Positions 15,291 through 24,451 of a stretch of DNA of 64,000 nucleotides are shown here, piece by piece. Made by a program: the position numbers and the translations under genes. Position 1 is the stretch's first letter. Each line of letters begins with the position of its first letter. Origin of the DNA: Peptoniphilus lacydonensis (lineage in GTDB: Bacteria > Bacillota > Clostridia > Tissierellales > Peptoniphilaceae). Location: contig NZ_FNWF01000003.1 of assembly GCF_900106515.1 (NCBI RefSeq), forward strand, positions 806,001 through 870,000, read 5' to 3'. The notes below the pieces were generated by a model. That model had not been told where the DNA came from. It saw only the letters and a program-made list of their open reading frames with translations, and did no database searches.

Positions 15291-15447
15291 CTTCTACCAC
15301 CTCAATCCATTGGCATTGTACGCAGTAAAGCTTTAATGTTTTCTCAATTTCTTCATATCTTTCTTTTGAACAAGTAAAAACATCACCAGGTTTTCTAGTG
15401 ATGTTTTCTTTCTTGTCATGAAATTCTTTTAATACTTTTACTTTCAT
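15238..15447 (-). CDS. small phage protein of the head region
   Basis: 69 residues: MKVKVLKEFHDKKENITRKPGDVFTCSKERYEEIEKTLK then a Lys-rich tail. Small proteins with this 'KEFHDKKxxxxRKPGDxF' opening are common directly after the major capsid gene in Firmicutes phages and carry no assigned function. It overlaps the connector gene by 53 nt in another frame. An SH3-like beta-barrel is possible from the pattern but not proven. Confidence 0.65.
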   Translation of the reverse strand: MKVKVLKEFHDKKENITRKPGDVFTCSKERYEEIEKTLKLYCVQCQWIEVVEDGSSIKASKKSARDNDK

Positions 15448-16820
15448 TATGCTGTAGCCACCTTATTAGCTTTGTCTTCTGCAAATTCAATTGTAGTTGT
15501 TGGTGCTTTACCATCAATATTTAATACTACAAAGCCTTCTGCTATTGCTGGTGTTCCGTCATATCTTGCAGTGCCTTTAAATACTGTGTCATCTTCAATA
15601 AATCTTACATGTTCAGATGCTGCAAGTGTAATTCCTGCTCTTTCTGCTAAAACATATAGATCTGAATAGCCGCCTATAATATCCCCATCTGGAATAAATG
15701 GTAAAGTTGCTACTTCTCCATTAATAATTGGCAATGCGTTATTTACTCCTGATACTAGAGCTCCTGCTGCATTAAAAGCTAAAATCTTAGATTGTAGCAT
15801 TGCATAAGTCTTATCATTCATAGCCCAGAATTTTCTTCCTGTTGAATATTTTGAATCTGCTGCTGATGCTTTAACAATTAGATCTCCATAAAGTTCAGTT
15901 GGTGTTTTACCCTCAACTTGTAGAATGTTAGTTGTTGAAAGGTCCTTCCATTCTCTAGCCTTTGCTGGATAGTTTTCTGGTTTTGCTTTTTGTGCAAGTC
16001 TAGTTACAATTCCTAATGGCATTTTCTTGCCTGTACCATATAGAATGGCTTTATCTAATGCAAGACCAATAGCTTGGGCTAACATATACATAATTTCATT
16101 GTATAGGTCAATATCTGATGCATCTTCAAGTGTAGCATTGCAAATTGGAATGTAGCCGCCTACTTTATAGCCTTCTAGCTCAATTACATTAAACCCAAAG
16201 TCTAGTTCATTTAATGTTGCACAGGCTTCTGTCCATACTGCTTCTGGAATTGTTCCTGCAACTGAAACCCTTGCTTGTCCTTTAATTGGTCTAGTCCAAA
16301 CCATATTTAAAAGCTTTGAATAATTATGGATGTTTTCTCTTAAAATTCCAATTAATGTTGATGGAATTAGAAGCTCTGCTCCTGTAACTGCTCTATTTTG
16401 TCCTTTAAGTTCTCTTACTCTTGTTAAGAAATCTTTTACTTCTTCTCTTTCTACAATTGCAGTTGTCTTTTCTCTTGTTAGATTTCCAAACATTTCTCTT
16501 TTATTCATTGTTATTTCTTCCTTCCTTTCTTCAGGTGCGTCTACCGCTTCTTCTTTCTTTTCTAGTTCTTCAAGCTCATCATCAATATCTTTGATTTTGC
16601 TTTCTAGCTCTTCTTTTTCTTCGTTTAAAGCTGATTTGTCTTTTTCGTATTTTTCAACTTCTTCTTCAACGGCTTTTTCTTCTTCTTCGTTTTCAACTTC
16701 TTCAATAGCTTCTGCGATTTCTTTTTCTCTAGTTTCAAGTTCTTCAAAGCTCTTTCTGTTTTCTTCAAGCTGTGCTTCTAGTTCTCTTTTTTTCTTATTT
16801 AGTAGTATTTTCCTTAACAT
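15447..16820 (-). CDS. HK97-type major capsid protein with fused scaffold domain
   Basis: 457 residues. Residues about 8-100 are an extremely charged coiled coil (E/K/L-rich), corresponding to the HK97 delta domain that acts as scaffold and is removed by the protease. Mature capsid probably starts near residue 105-120 (MNKREMFGNLTREK...). The HK97 fold is recognisable from LLIPSTLIGILRENIHNYSKL, EGYKVGGYIPICNATLEDAS, GKKMPLGIVTRLAQKAKPEN and SEHVRFIEDDTVFKGTARYDG. No HK97 crosslinking Lys/Asn pair can be claimed by eye. Confidence 0.95.
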   Translation of the reverse strand: MLRKILLNKKKRELEAQLEENRKSFEELETREKEIAEAIEEVENEEEEKAVEEEVEKYEKDKSALNEEKEELESKIKDIDDELEELEKKEEAVDAPEERKEEITMNKREMFGNLTREKTTAIVEREEVKDFLTRVRELKGQNRAVTGAELLIPSTLIGILRENIHNYSKLLNMVWTRPIKGQARVSVAGTIPEAVWTEACATLNELDFGFNVIELEGYKVGGYIPICNATLEDASDIDLYNEIMYMLAQAIGLALDKAILYGTGKKMPLGIVTRLAQKAKPENYPAKAREWKDLSTTNILQVEGKTPTELYGDLIVKASAADSKYSTGRKFWAMNDKTYAMLQSKILAFNAAGALVSGVNNALPIINGEVATLPFIPDGDIIGGYSDLYVLAERAGITLAASEHVRFIEDDTVFKGTARYDGTPAIAEGFVVLNIDGKAPTTTIEFAEDKANKVATA

Positions 16821-17382
16821 TCTTTAACCTGCCTTTCATTCTTTCTTTCCATAGGGATAAACTTCTCTTGTTATGGTCTTCAATTTGTTTTTGCCTTGCT
16901 TCCACTTCCGTGCCTTCATATGCAGGGAAAGTACAAACTGAAACTTCATATAAATTTAGATCCTTTAAAATAAAGTGGGCTGAACCATCTTCTCTATAAT
17001 CAGCTTCTTCTTGGTTTATTGTGAATCCAAAAGAGCACTGTGATACATCTCCCCTCTTAACTCTTTCATAAATATTTAATGCATCAGTATCATAGGGATT
17101 GATTTTTATTTCTCCATAAAGTCCTTTGACATCTTCTTTAAGAGTTAATGTGTTTGATGTAGTTCTTGCTAATACTAAGCTTGTATCATGATTGATTAGA
17201 GCCCTTATATCTCCATTAATGGAATTTTTAAATGCTCCCCTATCAATGCTTTCAAATATTCCTGGATAAAGCTCAGTTTCTTGATTAAATACTGCAAAAT
17301 AACCTGCAATAATATATTCTTCTTGATTTGTTTCTTCTCTAATTTCAATCTTGCTATCTAAAGTTTTAAATCTTTTTATCAT
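16795..17382 (-). CDS. HK97 family prohead protease
   Basis: 195 residues. It is a serine protease that removes the capsid delta domain. Catalytic residues are visible: H65 in ALINHDTS and S117 in SQCSFGF. The opening TLDSKIEIREETNQEEYIIAGYFAVFN and the PGIFESIDRGAF motif are typical. The C-terminal 25 residues are basic and lead into the overlapping capsid gene (26 nt overlap). Good RBS GGAGGTG. The gene order portal-protease-capsid is the classical HK97 order. Confidence 0.95.
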   Translation of the reverse strand: MIKRFKTLDSKIEIREETNQEEYIIAGYFAVFNQETELYPGIFESIDRGAFKNSINGDIRALINHDTSLVLARTTSNTLTLKEDVKGLYGEIKINPYDTDALNIYERVKRGDVSQCSFGFTINQEEADYREDGSAHFILKDLNLYEVSVCTFPAYEGTEVEARQKQIEDHNKRSLSLWKERMKGRLKNVKENTTK

Positions 17383-18563
17383 TCTTCTTCACCTCCAAGC
17401 TTTTTTTGATCTCCTATTTTATCTTGCGGTATAAAGTTTTCTAAAATAACTAATTCATCTAGCCCATCTTTAGGACTCATATCAAACATTTCTCTTACTT
17501 CATTTCCTGTTACAATTCCTGACCTGTATAAATTACTGTAAACTTGGTAAATTTCTGTTAAGTTGTAAGAGTATAAGCTCTTTACATTGAATTTAAAATA
17601 AAGGTCCGGACTATATAAAAGTTTAGTTGTTAGTTCCTGCTCAATAGCTTTTGCAATTACCATTATTCTTGTCTTAATGAAATTGTTATATTCTTGTTGG
17701 TTGTATGTTCCAATTCCCAATAAAAAAGCAGGGATCCCTAAAATTCCTGCTACTGTCTTTTTATCAATTTCAATTGTGTCTTTTATGGCTATGTCATTGA
17801 GCGTTAATGGCTTTACTTGGACTACATCAATTAAATCTGTTGGAACTATCCAAGGTTCCCCTGCTCTACTGGCACTTACAAACTTATCATATACATTTTT
17901 TCTTCCTTCTTCGCTTGCAACCTCATCTGTCAATGCATCTACTTTTACAATTAATGAAGGTAAGATTTTATTGGCCATAAATTCGTTTGTTGTTTTTGCC
18001 GCTTGCTTTAAGTTTTGAACAACTTCTTTTAATGTAACTTTGTATGACTCGCCCTTCCATGGTTCGTTTAAATCTGGATTCAATCTGAAATGGAGTATCT
18101 CGTCATAATTAAATTTTTTATTGTTGATGGTTATATAATATCCATCTTGGAATGCCGAGAAGATTTTTGTTTTGGAATCTGTTATTGGTATTAGGTCTTC
18201 GATTATTCCATCAGTTATTTTTGGATATACAATAGCATTGCCATTTATTAAAAGCTCACGGACTATCCAGGATACCCATAACTGCCTTGTCATATACTTG
18301 TATGGATGTATATCTAATTTCTTAGATAAATCATTTTTAATCCTGATGTCACCCTGTTCGCTGTTTCGCATCAAATAAATTGTCATTGATGATATTAGGT
18401 CAGCTATTCTTTCAATGGCTATCCTTACTTCCGGATTGTCAATTAGCTTTGTATATCCTTTAGCACAAAGACTGCCACCATCTCCATCTGAAATGAACCA
18501 TGCTTGAGTTGGTGTTAATGGTTCAGCCCTAGTTTTTCTTTTTTCTTTCTTTTTTTTGCTCAT
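17379..18563 (-). CDS. HK97-type portal protein
   Basis: 394 residues, forming the dodecameric DNA gate at one capsid vertex. Typical segments: AIERIADLISSMTIYLM, HPYKYMTRQLWVSWIVRELLINGNAIVYP, IPITDSKTKIFSAFQDGYYITI and GIPAFLLGIGTYNQQEYNNF. I chose ATG 18563 because it is preceded by AGAGGTGATC. The longer frame starting 27 nt upstream lacks a ribosome binding site. It starts just after the terminase stop. Confidence 0.94.
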   Translation of the reverse strand: MSKKKKEKRKTRAEPLTPTQAWFISDGDGGSLCAKGYTKLIDNPEVRIAIERIADLISSMTIYLMRNSEQGDIRIKNDLSKKLDIHPYKYMTRQLWVSWIVRELLINGNAIVYPKITDGIIEDLIPITDSKTKIFSAFQDGYYITINNKKFNYDEILHFRLNPDLNEPWKGESYKVTLKEVVQNLKQAAKTTNEFMANKILPSLIVKVDALTDEVASEEGRKNVYDKFVSASRAGEPWIVPTDLIDVVQVKPLTLNDIAIKDTIEIDKKTVAGILGIPAFLLGIGTYNQQEYNNFIKTRIMVIAKAIEQELTTKLLYSPDLYFKFNVKSLYSYNLTEIYQVYSNLYRSGIVTGNEVREMFDMSPKDGLDELVILENFIPQDKIGDQKKLGGEEE

Positions 18564-18574
18564 ATTGATCACCT

Positions 18575-20296
18575 CTAATTTTCTAGCCATTTTCTTGCTA
18601 ATCCTGATTTTTCTAAATTTCCAATTAATCTACATGCTGCAAAAACACTTGCATCAAATAAATCTATCCTTAAATTTGGCATGACCTTTTCATATTGGAT
18701 CATGTCATCTGTTTTCTCTACTCCGTGAACATTTTCTACGCAGTATTCATAAGCACTTGAATGTAAATAATATAATTTACCGCCTATTGCCTTTTGTTCA
18801 ATTCGTCTAAAGCCCTTAGACTTATTAATAAAAAGTTGTGGCTCATCAACTATGTTAAATCTTTCTTTTTTCATCATTAGATAAAATTCTTCACCAAATT
18901 TCCTGTCAAATCCTATTTGCTTGATTCTAAATCCTTTGTTTCGCATCTGCATAAACCATTTAACTATATCTGCATGATTTGTAATATCTCCATTAGTCAT
19001 GGTTAAATATCCATCATCAAGCCAACCAAATAATGGTATGTTGTCTTCTTCAGCCTTTAAGTGTGCCCTTGTTACTGGGAAAAATGCGTGAGTAATTATT
19101 ATATCCACTCCCTTATAGTTCCCATAAAGGGCTGCTGCAGTTAAGTCATGCATCTTTGATAAGTCGGCTCCACCAAACCATTCAATCGGTAGTTTTACAA
19201 GCTCTTTATAAGTCCAATTGTATTTGGCATCTGAAGACCTGAATGTATCTAAATTGAAATATGTCTTTGTGCTTGAAGTGTAAACATTCAAATCTTTTGC
19301 TAAGAATTCTTTTCTTGTTTGCGGATCATTTAATGCCTGCATGGCATCTGTCATTATATCTTGCGGTCTTATGGTTATTCCATAGTTTGGACTTGCCATC
19401 TCATGGATTTTTGGATCTGTAAAATCTACACTGCCATCTTCCTTTTGGTCCGCCTTTGAAATAAATACAAAATATTGGTCATCTTCCAACTCGTATTTAT
19501 TAGTTTCTGTGTTTTTATTTATAATTTTTTTGCAATATAAAAAGCGGTTATAACAAAAGCTATTCATGTTATGCCCGCCTGTGGTAATTCCTATTATTAA
19601 TTTGTTTGAGTATGACCTGCTTGCTTTCTTCATCCTGTCATACTTCAAAGAGTTCTTGTACTCATGCAATTCATCTAGTATAAAAATATTCCCAATAAGT
19701 GAGTCTCTATCTACTAAAGCTTCAAAATACATGGACCCATCTTTAAACTTCCTGTCTATGGTGTGAGCGTTGTTGTTGTCAATTATATGGAAGTTGTCTT
19801 TTTCTCCCATCATATTGATATTTGCAACTATAAAATTAAAAGACTGCAAAGCTTCTTTTAAAATTGAACCCACCATAAAAACCCTTGCTGCTGATTTCCT
19901 TTCAAGTAGTGCTAAAGCAAATGCCAAAGCTCCGGCAAATCTAGTTTTACCATTTTTTCTGGGAATCATTATAAATGCTTCCTTGTATTTTCTGAGCTTA
20001 GTTCCTTTATGGTAAAATCCAACCAAATTATAGATTATAAACTTTTGCCATGGCTCCAATAGAAAAGGCTCACCATAAAGTGGTGTTCCGTCTAGTCTTT
20101 CACCTTCTACATGCTTAAATATATTTTCAATTACTTTTATAATAAATTCGGGATCTTTGACTTTTAATTCATATTTAGGATTCTGTAAATCATCTTTGTA
20201 TCTTTGGCAGGTCTGCTTTAATTCCTTGCAGGCGATTTTTTCGCCACTCAAAATACTTTCTACATAGTCATTTACTATTTTTTGATTTTCTGTCAT
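18575..20296 (-). CDS. terminase large subunit
   Basis: 573 residues, motor and nuclease of DNA packaging. The ATPase part (residues about 80-330) has Walker A PRKNGKT at 112-118, Walker B IFILDE at 204-209 with coupling motif near GITTGGHN. The nuclease part (about 360-565) shows acidic residues in [29 protein letters not shown] and [16 protein letters not shown]. This sequence style belongs to the HK97/P27-associated terminases, which usually make cohesive ends. The packaging type is inferred. It overlaps the small subunit gene by 4 nt. Confidence 0.95.
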   Translation of the reverse strand: MTENQKIVNDYVESILSGEKIACKELKQTCQRYKDDLQNPKYELKVKDPEFIIKVIENIFKHVEGERLDGTPLYGEPFLLEPWQKFIIYNLVGFYHKGTKLRKYKEAFIMIPRKNGKTRFAGALAFALALLERKSAARVFMVGSILKEALQSFNFIVANINMMGEKDNFHIIDNNNAHTIDRKFKDGSMYFEALVDRDSLIGNIFILDELHEYKNSLKYDRMKKASRSYSNKLIIGITTGGHNMNSFCYNRFLYCKKIINKNTETNKYELEDDQYFVFISKADQKEDGSVDFTDPKIHEMASPNYGITIRPQDIMTDAMQALNDPQTRKEFLAKDLNVYTSSTKTYFNLDTFRSSDAKYNWTYKELVKLPIEWFGGADLSKMHDLTAAALYGNYKGVDIIITHAFFPVTRAHLKAEEDNIPLFGWLDDGYLTMTNGDITNHADIVKWFMQMRNKGFRIKQIGFDRKFGEEFYLMMKKERFNIVDEPQLFINKSKGFRRIEQKAIGGKLYYLHSSAYEYCVENVHGVEKTDDMIQYEKVMPNLRIDLFDASVFAACRLIGNLEKSGLARKWLEN

Positions 20297-20661
20297 TGTA
20301 GTTTTTCTAATATGCTATCTAGTGGCGATTCTTTTTCTTCCTGCAATTCTTGATTTAATTTTTTTAGACCTGCTGGTGTTAAGCCTAGTTCTCTTGCATA
20401 AGTTATTATGTCAGCTCTCATCTTTTCTATGGATTGATAAAGTGGATTTTTAACTATATTTGTTGAACCATTTTTATTAGTGTGTGAAATTACTACATTC
20501 CCACCTGTTTTCTCAAACATAGTTAAGGTTTCTTGATAATCGTATAATAATTTGGCAAATGTATTTATAGTTATTTCAAAACTCTTGTTGTAAGTTCCTA
20601 CTTGTTTCATCATTCGGTTTATGTCTCTCTTATAGGCTTTTTCATCCTTCTTTTTTTCCAC
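20293..20661 (-). CDS. terminase small subunit (P27 family)
   Basis: 122 residues, GTG start after a strong AGGAGGTGATG. Helical sequence with the P27-family end: [31 protein letters not shown]. It recognises phage DNA to start packaging. An N-terminal helix-turn-helix is not obvious. It is coupled to the large subunit gene by overlap. Confidence 0.85.
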   Translation of the reverse strand: MEKKKDEKAYKRDINRMMKQVGTYNKSFEITINTFAKLLYDYQETLTMFEKTGGNVVISHTNKNGSTNIVKNPLYQSIEKMRADIITYARELGLTPAGLKKLNQELQEEKESPLDSILEKLQ

Positions 20662-20683
20662 TTCATCACCTCCTCTTATAATC

Positions 20684-21958
20684 CTAATTTATCTTTCTAG
20701 CTTTTTGACCTGTAAATTTTTCCCATCTGGCAATTATTACATCCACATACATTGGATCCAATTCAATAATTCTTGATTTTCTTCCAGTTTGTTCCGCTGC
20801 AATAAGTGTTGTGCCACTTCCACCAAATAGATCTAGGACAAGTTCTCCCTTTTTGCTTGAATTTTTTATTTGTTTTGCTATTAAAGTAATTGGCTTCATA
20901 GTTGGATGTAAAGGGCTTGCTAAAGGCTTATCCTCTCTCATTATTGTTGTTCCATCTTCAATGATTTCTAACAATTTTTTGGCATACTCTTTTAGCTCAT
21001 TCTTATTCATTCTCGCTAAATTGGGCACATCATCATAAACTGAAGTGTTTGTAAAATCTGCTATAAAATAATGTGCTGCCCCTTCCTTCCACCCATATAA
21101 ACAAGGCTCATGCTTCCAATGATAATCAGACCTTCCAAAAGTTATATTGTTTTTTACCCAAACTAAGTTTTGCCTTTCTTCAAGTCCAGCATCCCTTAAA
21201 GCTTTAGAAAAAATATATCTGCTTCTATCTGCATGCCAAACATAAAATGCTCCGCCTGGCTTCAATAATTCTTTAATATTGGTAAAAACTTCTTTTAAGA
21301 ACTTTGAAAACTCGTCTTCTTCCATGCTGTCGTTCTTTATTTTCTCTCTTTTTTTCTTTTTGCCTTCATACTCTACATTATAAGGTGGATCTGTAATGAC
21401 TAGGTCAATTTCTCCTGGCCTTGCTATTTTATTAATATCTTCTAGCTTAGTGCTATCTCCACACATTAAAATATGGTCACCTAGCTCAAAAATATCTCCT
21501 AATTTGCTTGTTGGTTCATCAATTTTCCTTAGCTCTTCTTCAATATTAAAGTCATCTTCCTGAAAATCATCTTTGAAATCTGATTCATCAAATCCAAATA
21601 GTGTCATGTCCAGGTTCCCTAGCCCTGCAAGTTCTTCTGCTAATAGTTCTTTGTTCCAAGTAGCTTTTTCTGCAACCTTATTGTCGGCTAATCTATAAGC
21701 TCTTACTTCTTCATCTGTTAAGTCATCTATGATTACGCAAGGAACTTCTTTTAAATCTAACTTTTTAGCTGCTTTATACCTCGTATGACCTGCTATTATT
21801 TCATTCTTAGAATCAATTGCTATTGGCTGATTGAATCCAAAGTTTTTAATTGAACTTGCTACTGCATCTACTGCAGGTTCGTTGTCTCTTGGGTTATTTA
21901 TGTATGGAATTATTTCATCAATATTTTTTATTACTTGATCTCTTTTTATCTTCTTCAT
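20684..21958 (-). CDS. ParB-domain DNA methyltransferase (orphan, phage)
   Basis: 424 residues. Residues 1-115 are a ParB/Srx-like domain, with the GHTR motif at 57-60 and ADNKVAEKATWN. Residues about 150-420 are an amino-methyltransferase with catalytic DPPY at 190-193 followed later by LVLDLFGGSGTTLIAAEQTGR, the SAM-binding motif, giving the beta-type order. Such fusions modify adenine or cytosine N4. There is no restriction partner beside it, so protection of phage DNA against host restriction is likely. RBS AAAGGGGGG. Confidence 0.9.
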   Translation of the reverse strand: MKKIKRDQVIKNIDEIIPYINNPRDNEPAVDAVASSIKNFGFNQPIAIDSKNEIIAGHTRYKAAKKLDLKEVPCVIIDDLTDEEVRAYRLADNKVAEKATWNKELLAEELAGLGNLDMTLFGFDESDFKDDFQEDDFNIEEELRKIDEPTSKLGDIFELGDHILMCGDSTKLEDINKIARPGEIDLVITDPPYNVEYEGKKKKREKIKNDSMEEDEFSKFLKEVFTNIKELLKPGGAFYVWHADRSRYIFSKALRDAGLEERQNLVWVKNNITFGRSDYHWKHEPCLYGWKEGAAHYFIADFTNTSVYDDVPNLARMNKNELKEYAKKLLEIIEDGTTIMREDKPLASPLHPTMKPITLIAKQIKNSSKKGELVLDLFGGSGTTLIAAEQTGRKSRIIELDPMYVDVIIARWEKFTGQKARKIN

Positions 21959-22083
21959 TTTCTATCCCCCCTTTCAAAAAACTTCATAGAGTTGGATAAG
22001 GTTCCCACCCCCCGTTCTCCCAAAAGCTTTAATTCTTTTAATTTTAGAGGGGGCTTCCTTCAATTTTTTTAAATTTTAATTTT

Positions 22084-22371
22084 TTATTTTTTAAAAATTT
22101 TATATTTTATTTTTTCTTGCCATCTCTTACCTATAGATGTTATCTCCTGTGTGCATCTATCATGCATTTTATTATGGCAAGCATTACAAAGACTTATTAA
22201 GTTATTGTTATTATAAAATAATTCTGGATACTCATCCGCCGGGTAAATGTGATGAACACATTCTGCATCTTTATTTTTGCCATACCTTCGGCACTCTTGG
22301 CACATGAATCCATCACGCTTTTTAATTACCTTTGCTTTTAATTCCCATGTCTTTCTATTGTAGTTATTCAT
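22084..22371 (-). CDS. HNH endonuclease
   Basis: 95 residues from ATG 22371, preceded by GGGGGA. The frame continues upstream without a good start. Contains two Cys pairs around the HNH core: DGFMCQECRRYGKNKDAECVHHI, then YNNNNLISLCNACHNKMH. HNH proteins next to terminase are often needed for packaging and cleavage (known for HK97-type phages). It lies between the methyltransferase and the late regulator. Confidence 0.88.
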   Translation of the reverse strand: MNNYNRKTWELKAKVIKKRDGFMCQECRRYGKNKDAECVHHIYPADEYPELFYNNNNLISLCNACHNKMHDRCTQEITSIGKRWQEKIKYKIFKK

Positions 22372-22385
22372 GTATTCCCCCAATA

Positions 22386-22409
22386 CAAAAGACTCCCTAA
22401 TTGGGAGCC
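22386..22409 (-). terminator. hairpin upstream of the HNH gene
   Basis: On the minus strand GGCTCCC-AATTA-GGGAGTC (22409-22391, one G-U) is followed by TTTTGTATT. It may end or attenuate early transcription between the late regulator and the late genes. Confidence 0.5.
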
Positions 22410-22525
22410 TCTTGTAGTAAGTTATATAAATTATTAAAAGGAGTAAAAGTGAATTTCTCTTTAGTATCTCTGCTAATACTATACCATAGATTTTGTCAAA
22501 AATAGTCCAGTCTTTTTCCACTCTT

Positions 22526-22966
22526 TTATTCTGTCATTAACTTACCATAAAGATATAATGCAAGCTTCTTTGTAGCTGCATGGCTGATATTATAAATGTT
22601 TGATTTACTATATCCCATCTCATTGCATATATCCTTCAGATTAATCCTGTGGCTTACTAAGTATAGTTTCTGTATTACCTCGTATTCTGTATTAGTTAAT
22701 ATCTCAAAGGCTTTATCAAGTTCTTCAACTTCCCTTTGGCAATACTTTAGATTCCTCAATAACAAATCCTTCTCGACTATATTATTAATTAATATATCTT
22801 CTTGTTTACTTCCTCCGCCCTTAATTGGATCCTTGTCAATAGAAACTGTCTTTACGCTTGTAAGGTTAGATTCAATATATCCAATCCTTGATTTTAAATT
22901 AGTAATTGCTTCTTTTCTGTAGTTGTAATTCTTTAACCTACTAATTACTTCTTTTTCCCAATTCAT
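22526..22966 (-). CDS. late-gene transcriptional activator (RinA/ArpU-like)
   Basis: 146 residues. A coiled N-terminal part is followed by a sigma-70 region-4-like helix-turn-helix at the end (TNTEYEVIQKLYLVS..INLKDICNEMGYSKSNIYNISHAATKKLALYL). The location at the border between early genes and HNH/terminase fits the late regulators (RinA, ArpU, DUF1492) that switch on packaging and structural genes. ATG 22966 (MNWEKEV) is preceded by AAGAAGG at normal spacing. The upstream in-frame ATG lies deeper in the preceding gene. Confidence 0.72.
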   Translation of the reverse strand: MNWEKEVISRLKNYNYRKEAITNLKSRIGYIESNLTSVKTVSIDKDPIKGGGSKQEDILINNIVEKDLLLRNLKYCQREVEELDKAFEILTNTEYEVIQKLYLVSHRINLKDICNEMGYSKSNIYNISHAATKKLALYLYGKLMTE

Positions 22967-23306
22967 AAGGACCGCCTTCTTTAGATTCAAAATAAACCTG
23001 CAAAAATAAATAATGTAACTTCTTGATATTATTCTTCAGCTTATTTAAAACTTCTTCTGCAATTTCAAAGTCATCATCTATCTTTATAATTAGATCCTGG
23101 CCAAAGATAAATTGAACTTTCCCAAGTGGTTTATTATCAGTGAAATCATCACTCATTGTTACCTGGTCATCTTCATCTTGCTTGTAATAAATTCTAGCAA
23201 TTATAGGGAAGCTTGAATTCTTCCAATCAAATTCTAAATCCTTTTTATCGCAGTATTCTTTTATATTTGTGTGTAGTTCTAAGTAATTGTTTTTTAAATC
23301 TTCCAT
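22941..23306 (-). CDS. hypothetical early phage protein
   Basis: 121 residues from ATG 23306 (preceded by GAGGTG). The N-terminal half contains DDQVTMSDDFTDNKPLGKVQFIFGQDLII and the C-terminal half is helical (EEVLNKLKNNIKKLHYLFLQVYFES). I do not recognise the family. It overlaps the late regulator by 26 nt and the VRR-NUC gene nearly abuts it, so it belongs to the early operon. Confidence 0.6.
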   Translation of the reverse strand: MEDLKNNYLELHTNIKEYCDKKDLEFDWKNSSFPIIARIYYKQDEDDQVTMSDDFTDNKPLGKVQFIFGQDLIIKIDDDFEIAEEVLNKLKNNIKKLHYLFLQVYFESKEGGPYELGKRSN

Positions 23307-23310
23307 CTCT

Positions 23311-23661
23311 TTACACCTCAATTCCTATTATTTTAAATGCATCTTCTACATTCCTTGCTACTCCATAAAGTATGTTGTATCTTTCTAACTCTTTTCCAAA
23401 CTCAATTTGTTCTTTACTTAGTCGCCCTTTTACATTCTTGACTTCTATGAAAAACATCTTGCCATCCTCATGCCTGAATCCAAATAAATCTGGAAATCCT
23501 TTAGGAAGTCCTGTAGAAACAAATCTGTTACCTTGCTTAAATACTCCTACATTAGCCCTATATACATGGCAATAATAACTTAGTGCAGCCCTTATCTGAT
23601 CCTGAATAGTTTCCTCCGGGATTGGCTTCCCTGTTAAATCATATCCGCTTTTAATTCCCAT
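23311..23661 (-). CDS. VRR-NUC domain nuclease
   Basis: 116 residues. The PD-(D/E)XK type VRR-NUC fold is recognised by STGLPKGFPDLFGFRHEDGKMFFIEVKNVKGRLSKEQIEF: the catalytic D in FPD and E and K in EVK. In phages these enzymes act as Holliday-junction or structure-specific nucleases. The gene overlaps the helicase-loader gene by 11 nt. RBS TGGAGG. Confidence 0.9.
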   Translation of the reverse strand: MGIKSGYDLTGKPIPEETIQDQIRAALSYYCHVYRANVGVFKQGNRFVSTGLPKGFPDLFGFRHEDGKMFFIEVKNVKGRLSKEQIEFGKELERYNILYGVARNVEDAFKIIGIEV

Positions 23662-24451
23662 GTCTTAAATCCTCCAGTATCCTCTCAAAAGTCTTTGATT
23701 TGATTTCTTTCTTCTTCTGCCTGAAAGATGGATAATCCATTTCCACCATTTCGCACATCTCGGCTATCCTATCAAAAGTTCTTGCTACTCCATCTTCGGA
23801 AGTGATCTTCTTCTTGAAGCTGTTAGGATTCAAATTAGTTGTAATTATAATTGGCTTCTTTGCCCTATATCTTGCATCTATAACCTCATATAGCTTAGCC
23901 TTGTTGTATTCTGTGGATGCTTCCGCTCCTAAGTCATCTAATATTAAAAGTGATACCTGGTTTAAATTTCTATATAAGTTATTAAGTTCGGTGCTTCCAA
24001 ATGTGGATAGCTCTCTTATTTTCTGTAGAAGTCCATTGCTTGTTATTGCAATTACTGAAATATATTTTTCTAGGAGTGCGTTAGCTATACAAAAGCTTAA
24101 ATATGATTTACCACTTCCTGGTCTTCCAAAGAATAACAACCCACAATTATTAGCTTTCATTTCCTGAAAATTATCTACATAGTATCTGGCAAATTTAAAT
24201 AGTTTTTTATTCTCATTGGTGATTATAAAGTTTTCAAAGTTACATGTTTTAAACCTTTCATCAATCAAAGAATTTACTTTCAATCTTTCTAAGCTGCGTT
24301 TCTTTTCTTCAGCTTTTTCTTTTGCCTTCGCTCTTTCATATTCTGCTTGTTCCGCTTCGCTCATTGCATTTACTTTGAATGTTTTCCCACCAAAGGAAAA
24401 TACAATTTCTTTTCTTTCAGAGCTTAATGATGTTGAGGTCTTCGTATCCAT
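23651..24451 (-). CDS. DnaC/IstB-like helicase loader ATPase
   Basis: 266 residues. A charged N-terminal helix (about 30-60) for helicase contact precedes an AAA+ core with Walker A GRPGSGKS at 109-116, Walker B LLILDD at 168-173 and an arginine-rich end (GVARTFDRIAEMCEMVEM). It loads the replicative helicase at the phage origin together with the adjoining initiator. RBS AAGGAGG. It overlaps the initiator gene by 35 nt, and the order initiator-loader is classical for Firmicutes phages. Confidence 0.9.
   Translation of the reverse strand: MDTKTSTSLSSERKEIVFSFGGKTFKVNAMSEAEQAEYERAKAKEKAEEKKRSLERLKVNSLIDERFKTCNFENFIITNENKKLFKFARYYVDNFQEMKANNCGLLFFGRPGSGKSYLSFCIANALLEKYISVIAITSNGLLQKIRELSTFGSTELNNLYRNLNQVSLLILDDLGAEASTEYNKAKLYEVIDARYRAKKPIIITTNLNPNSFKKKITSEDGVARTFDRIAEMCEMVEMDYPSFRQKKKEIKSKTFERILEDLRHGN

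Noticed and set aside
16330-16827. Plus-strand 165-codon Ser/Phe-rich frame
   Set aside because: Complement of the Glu/Lys coiled coil in the capsid delta domain. TCT/TTC-rich codons are a mirror of GAA/AAG.
22372-22521. N-terminal extension of the HNH protein with a hydrophobic segment
   Set aside because: The hydrophobic part reads through a hairpin with no start signal. ATG 22371 with GGGGGA is far better.
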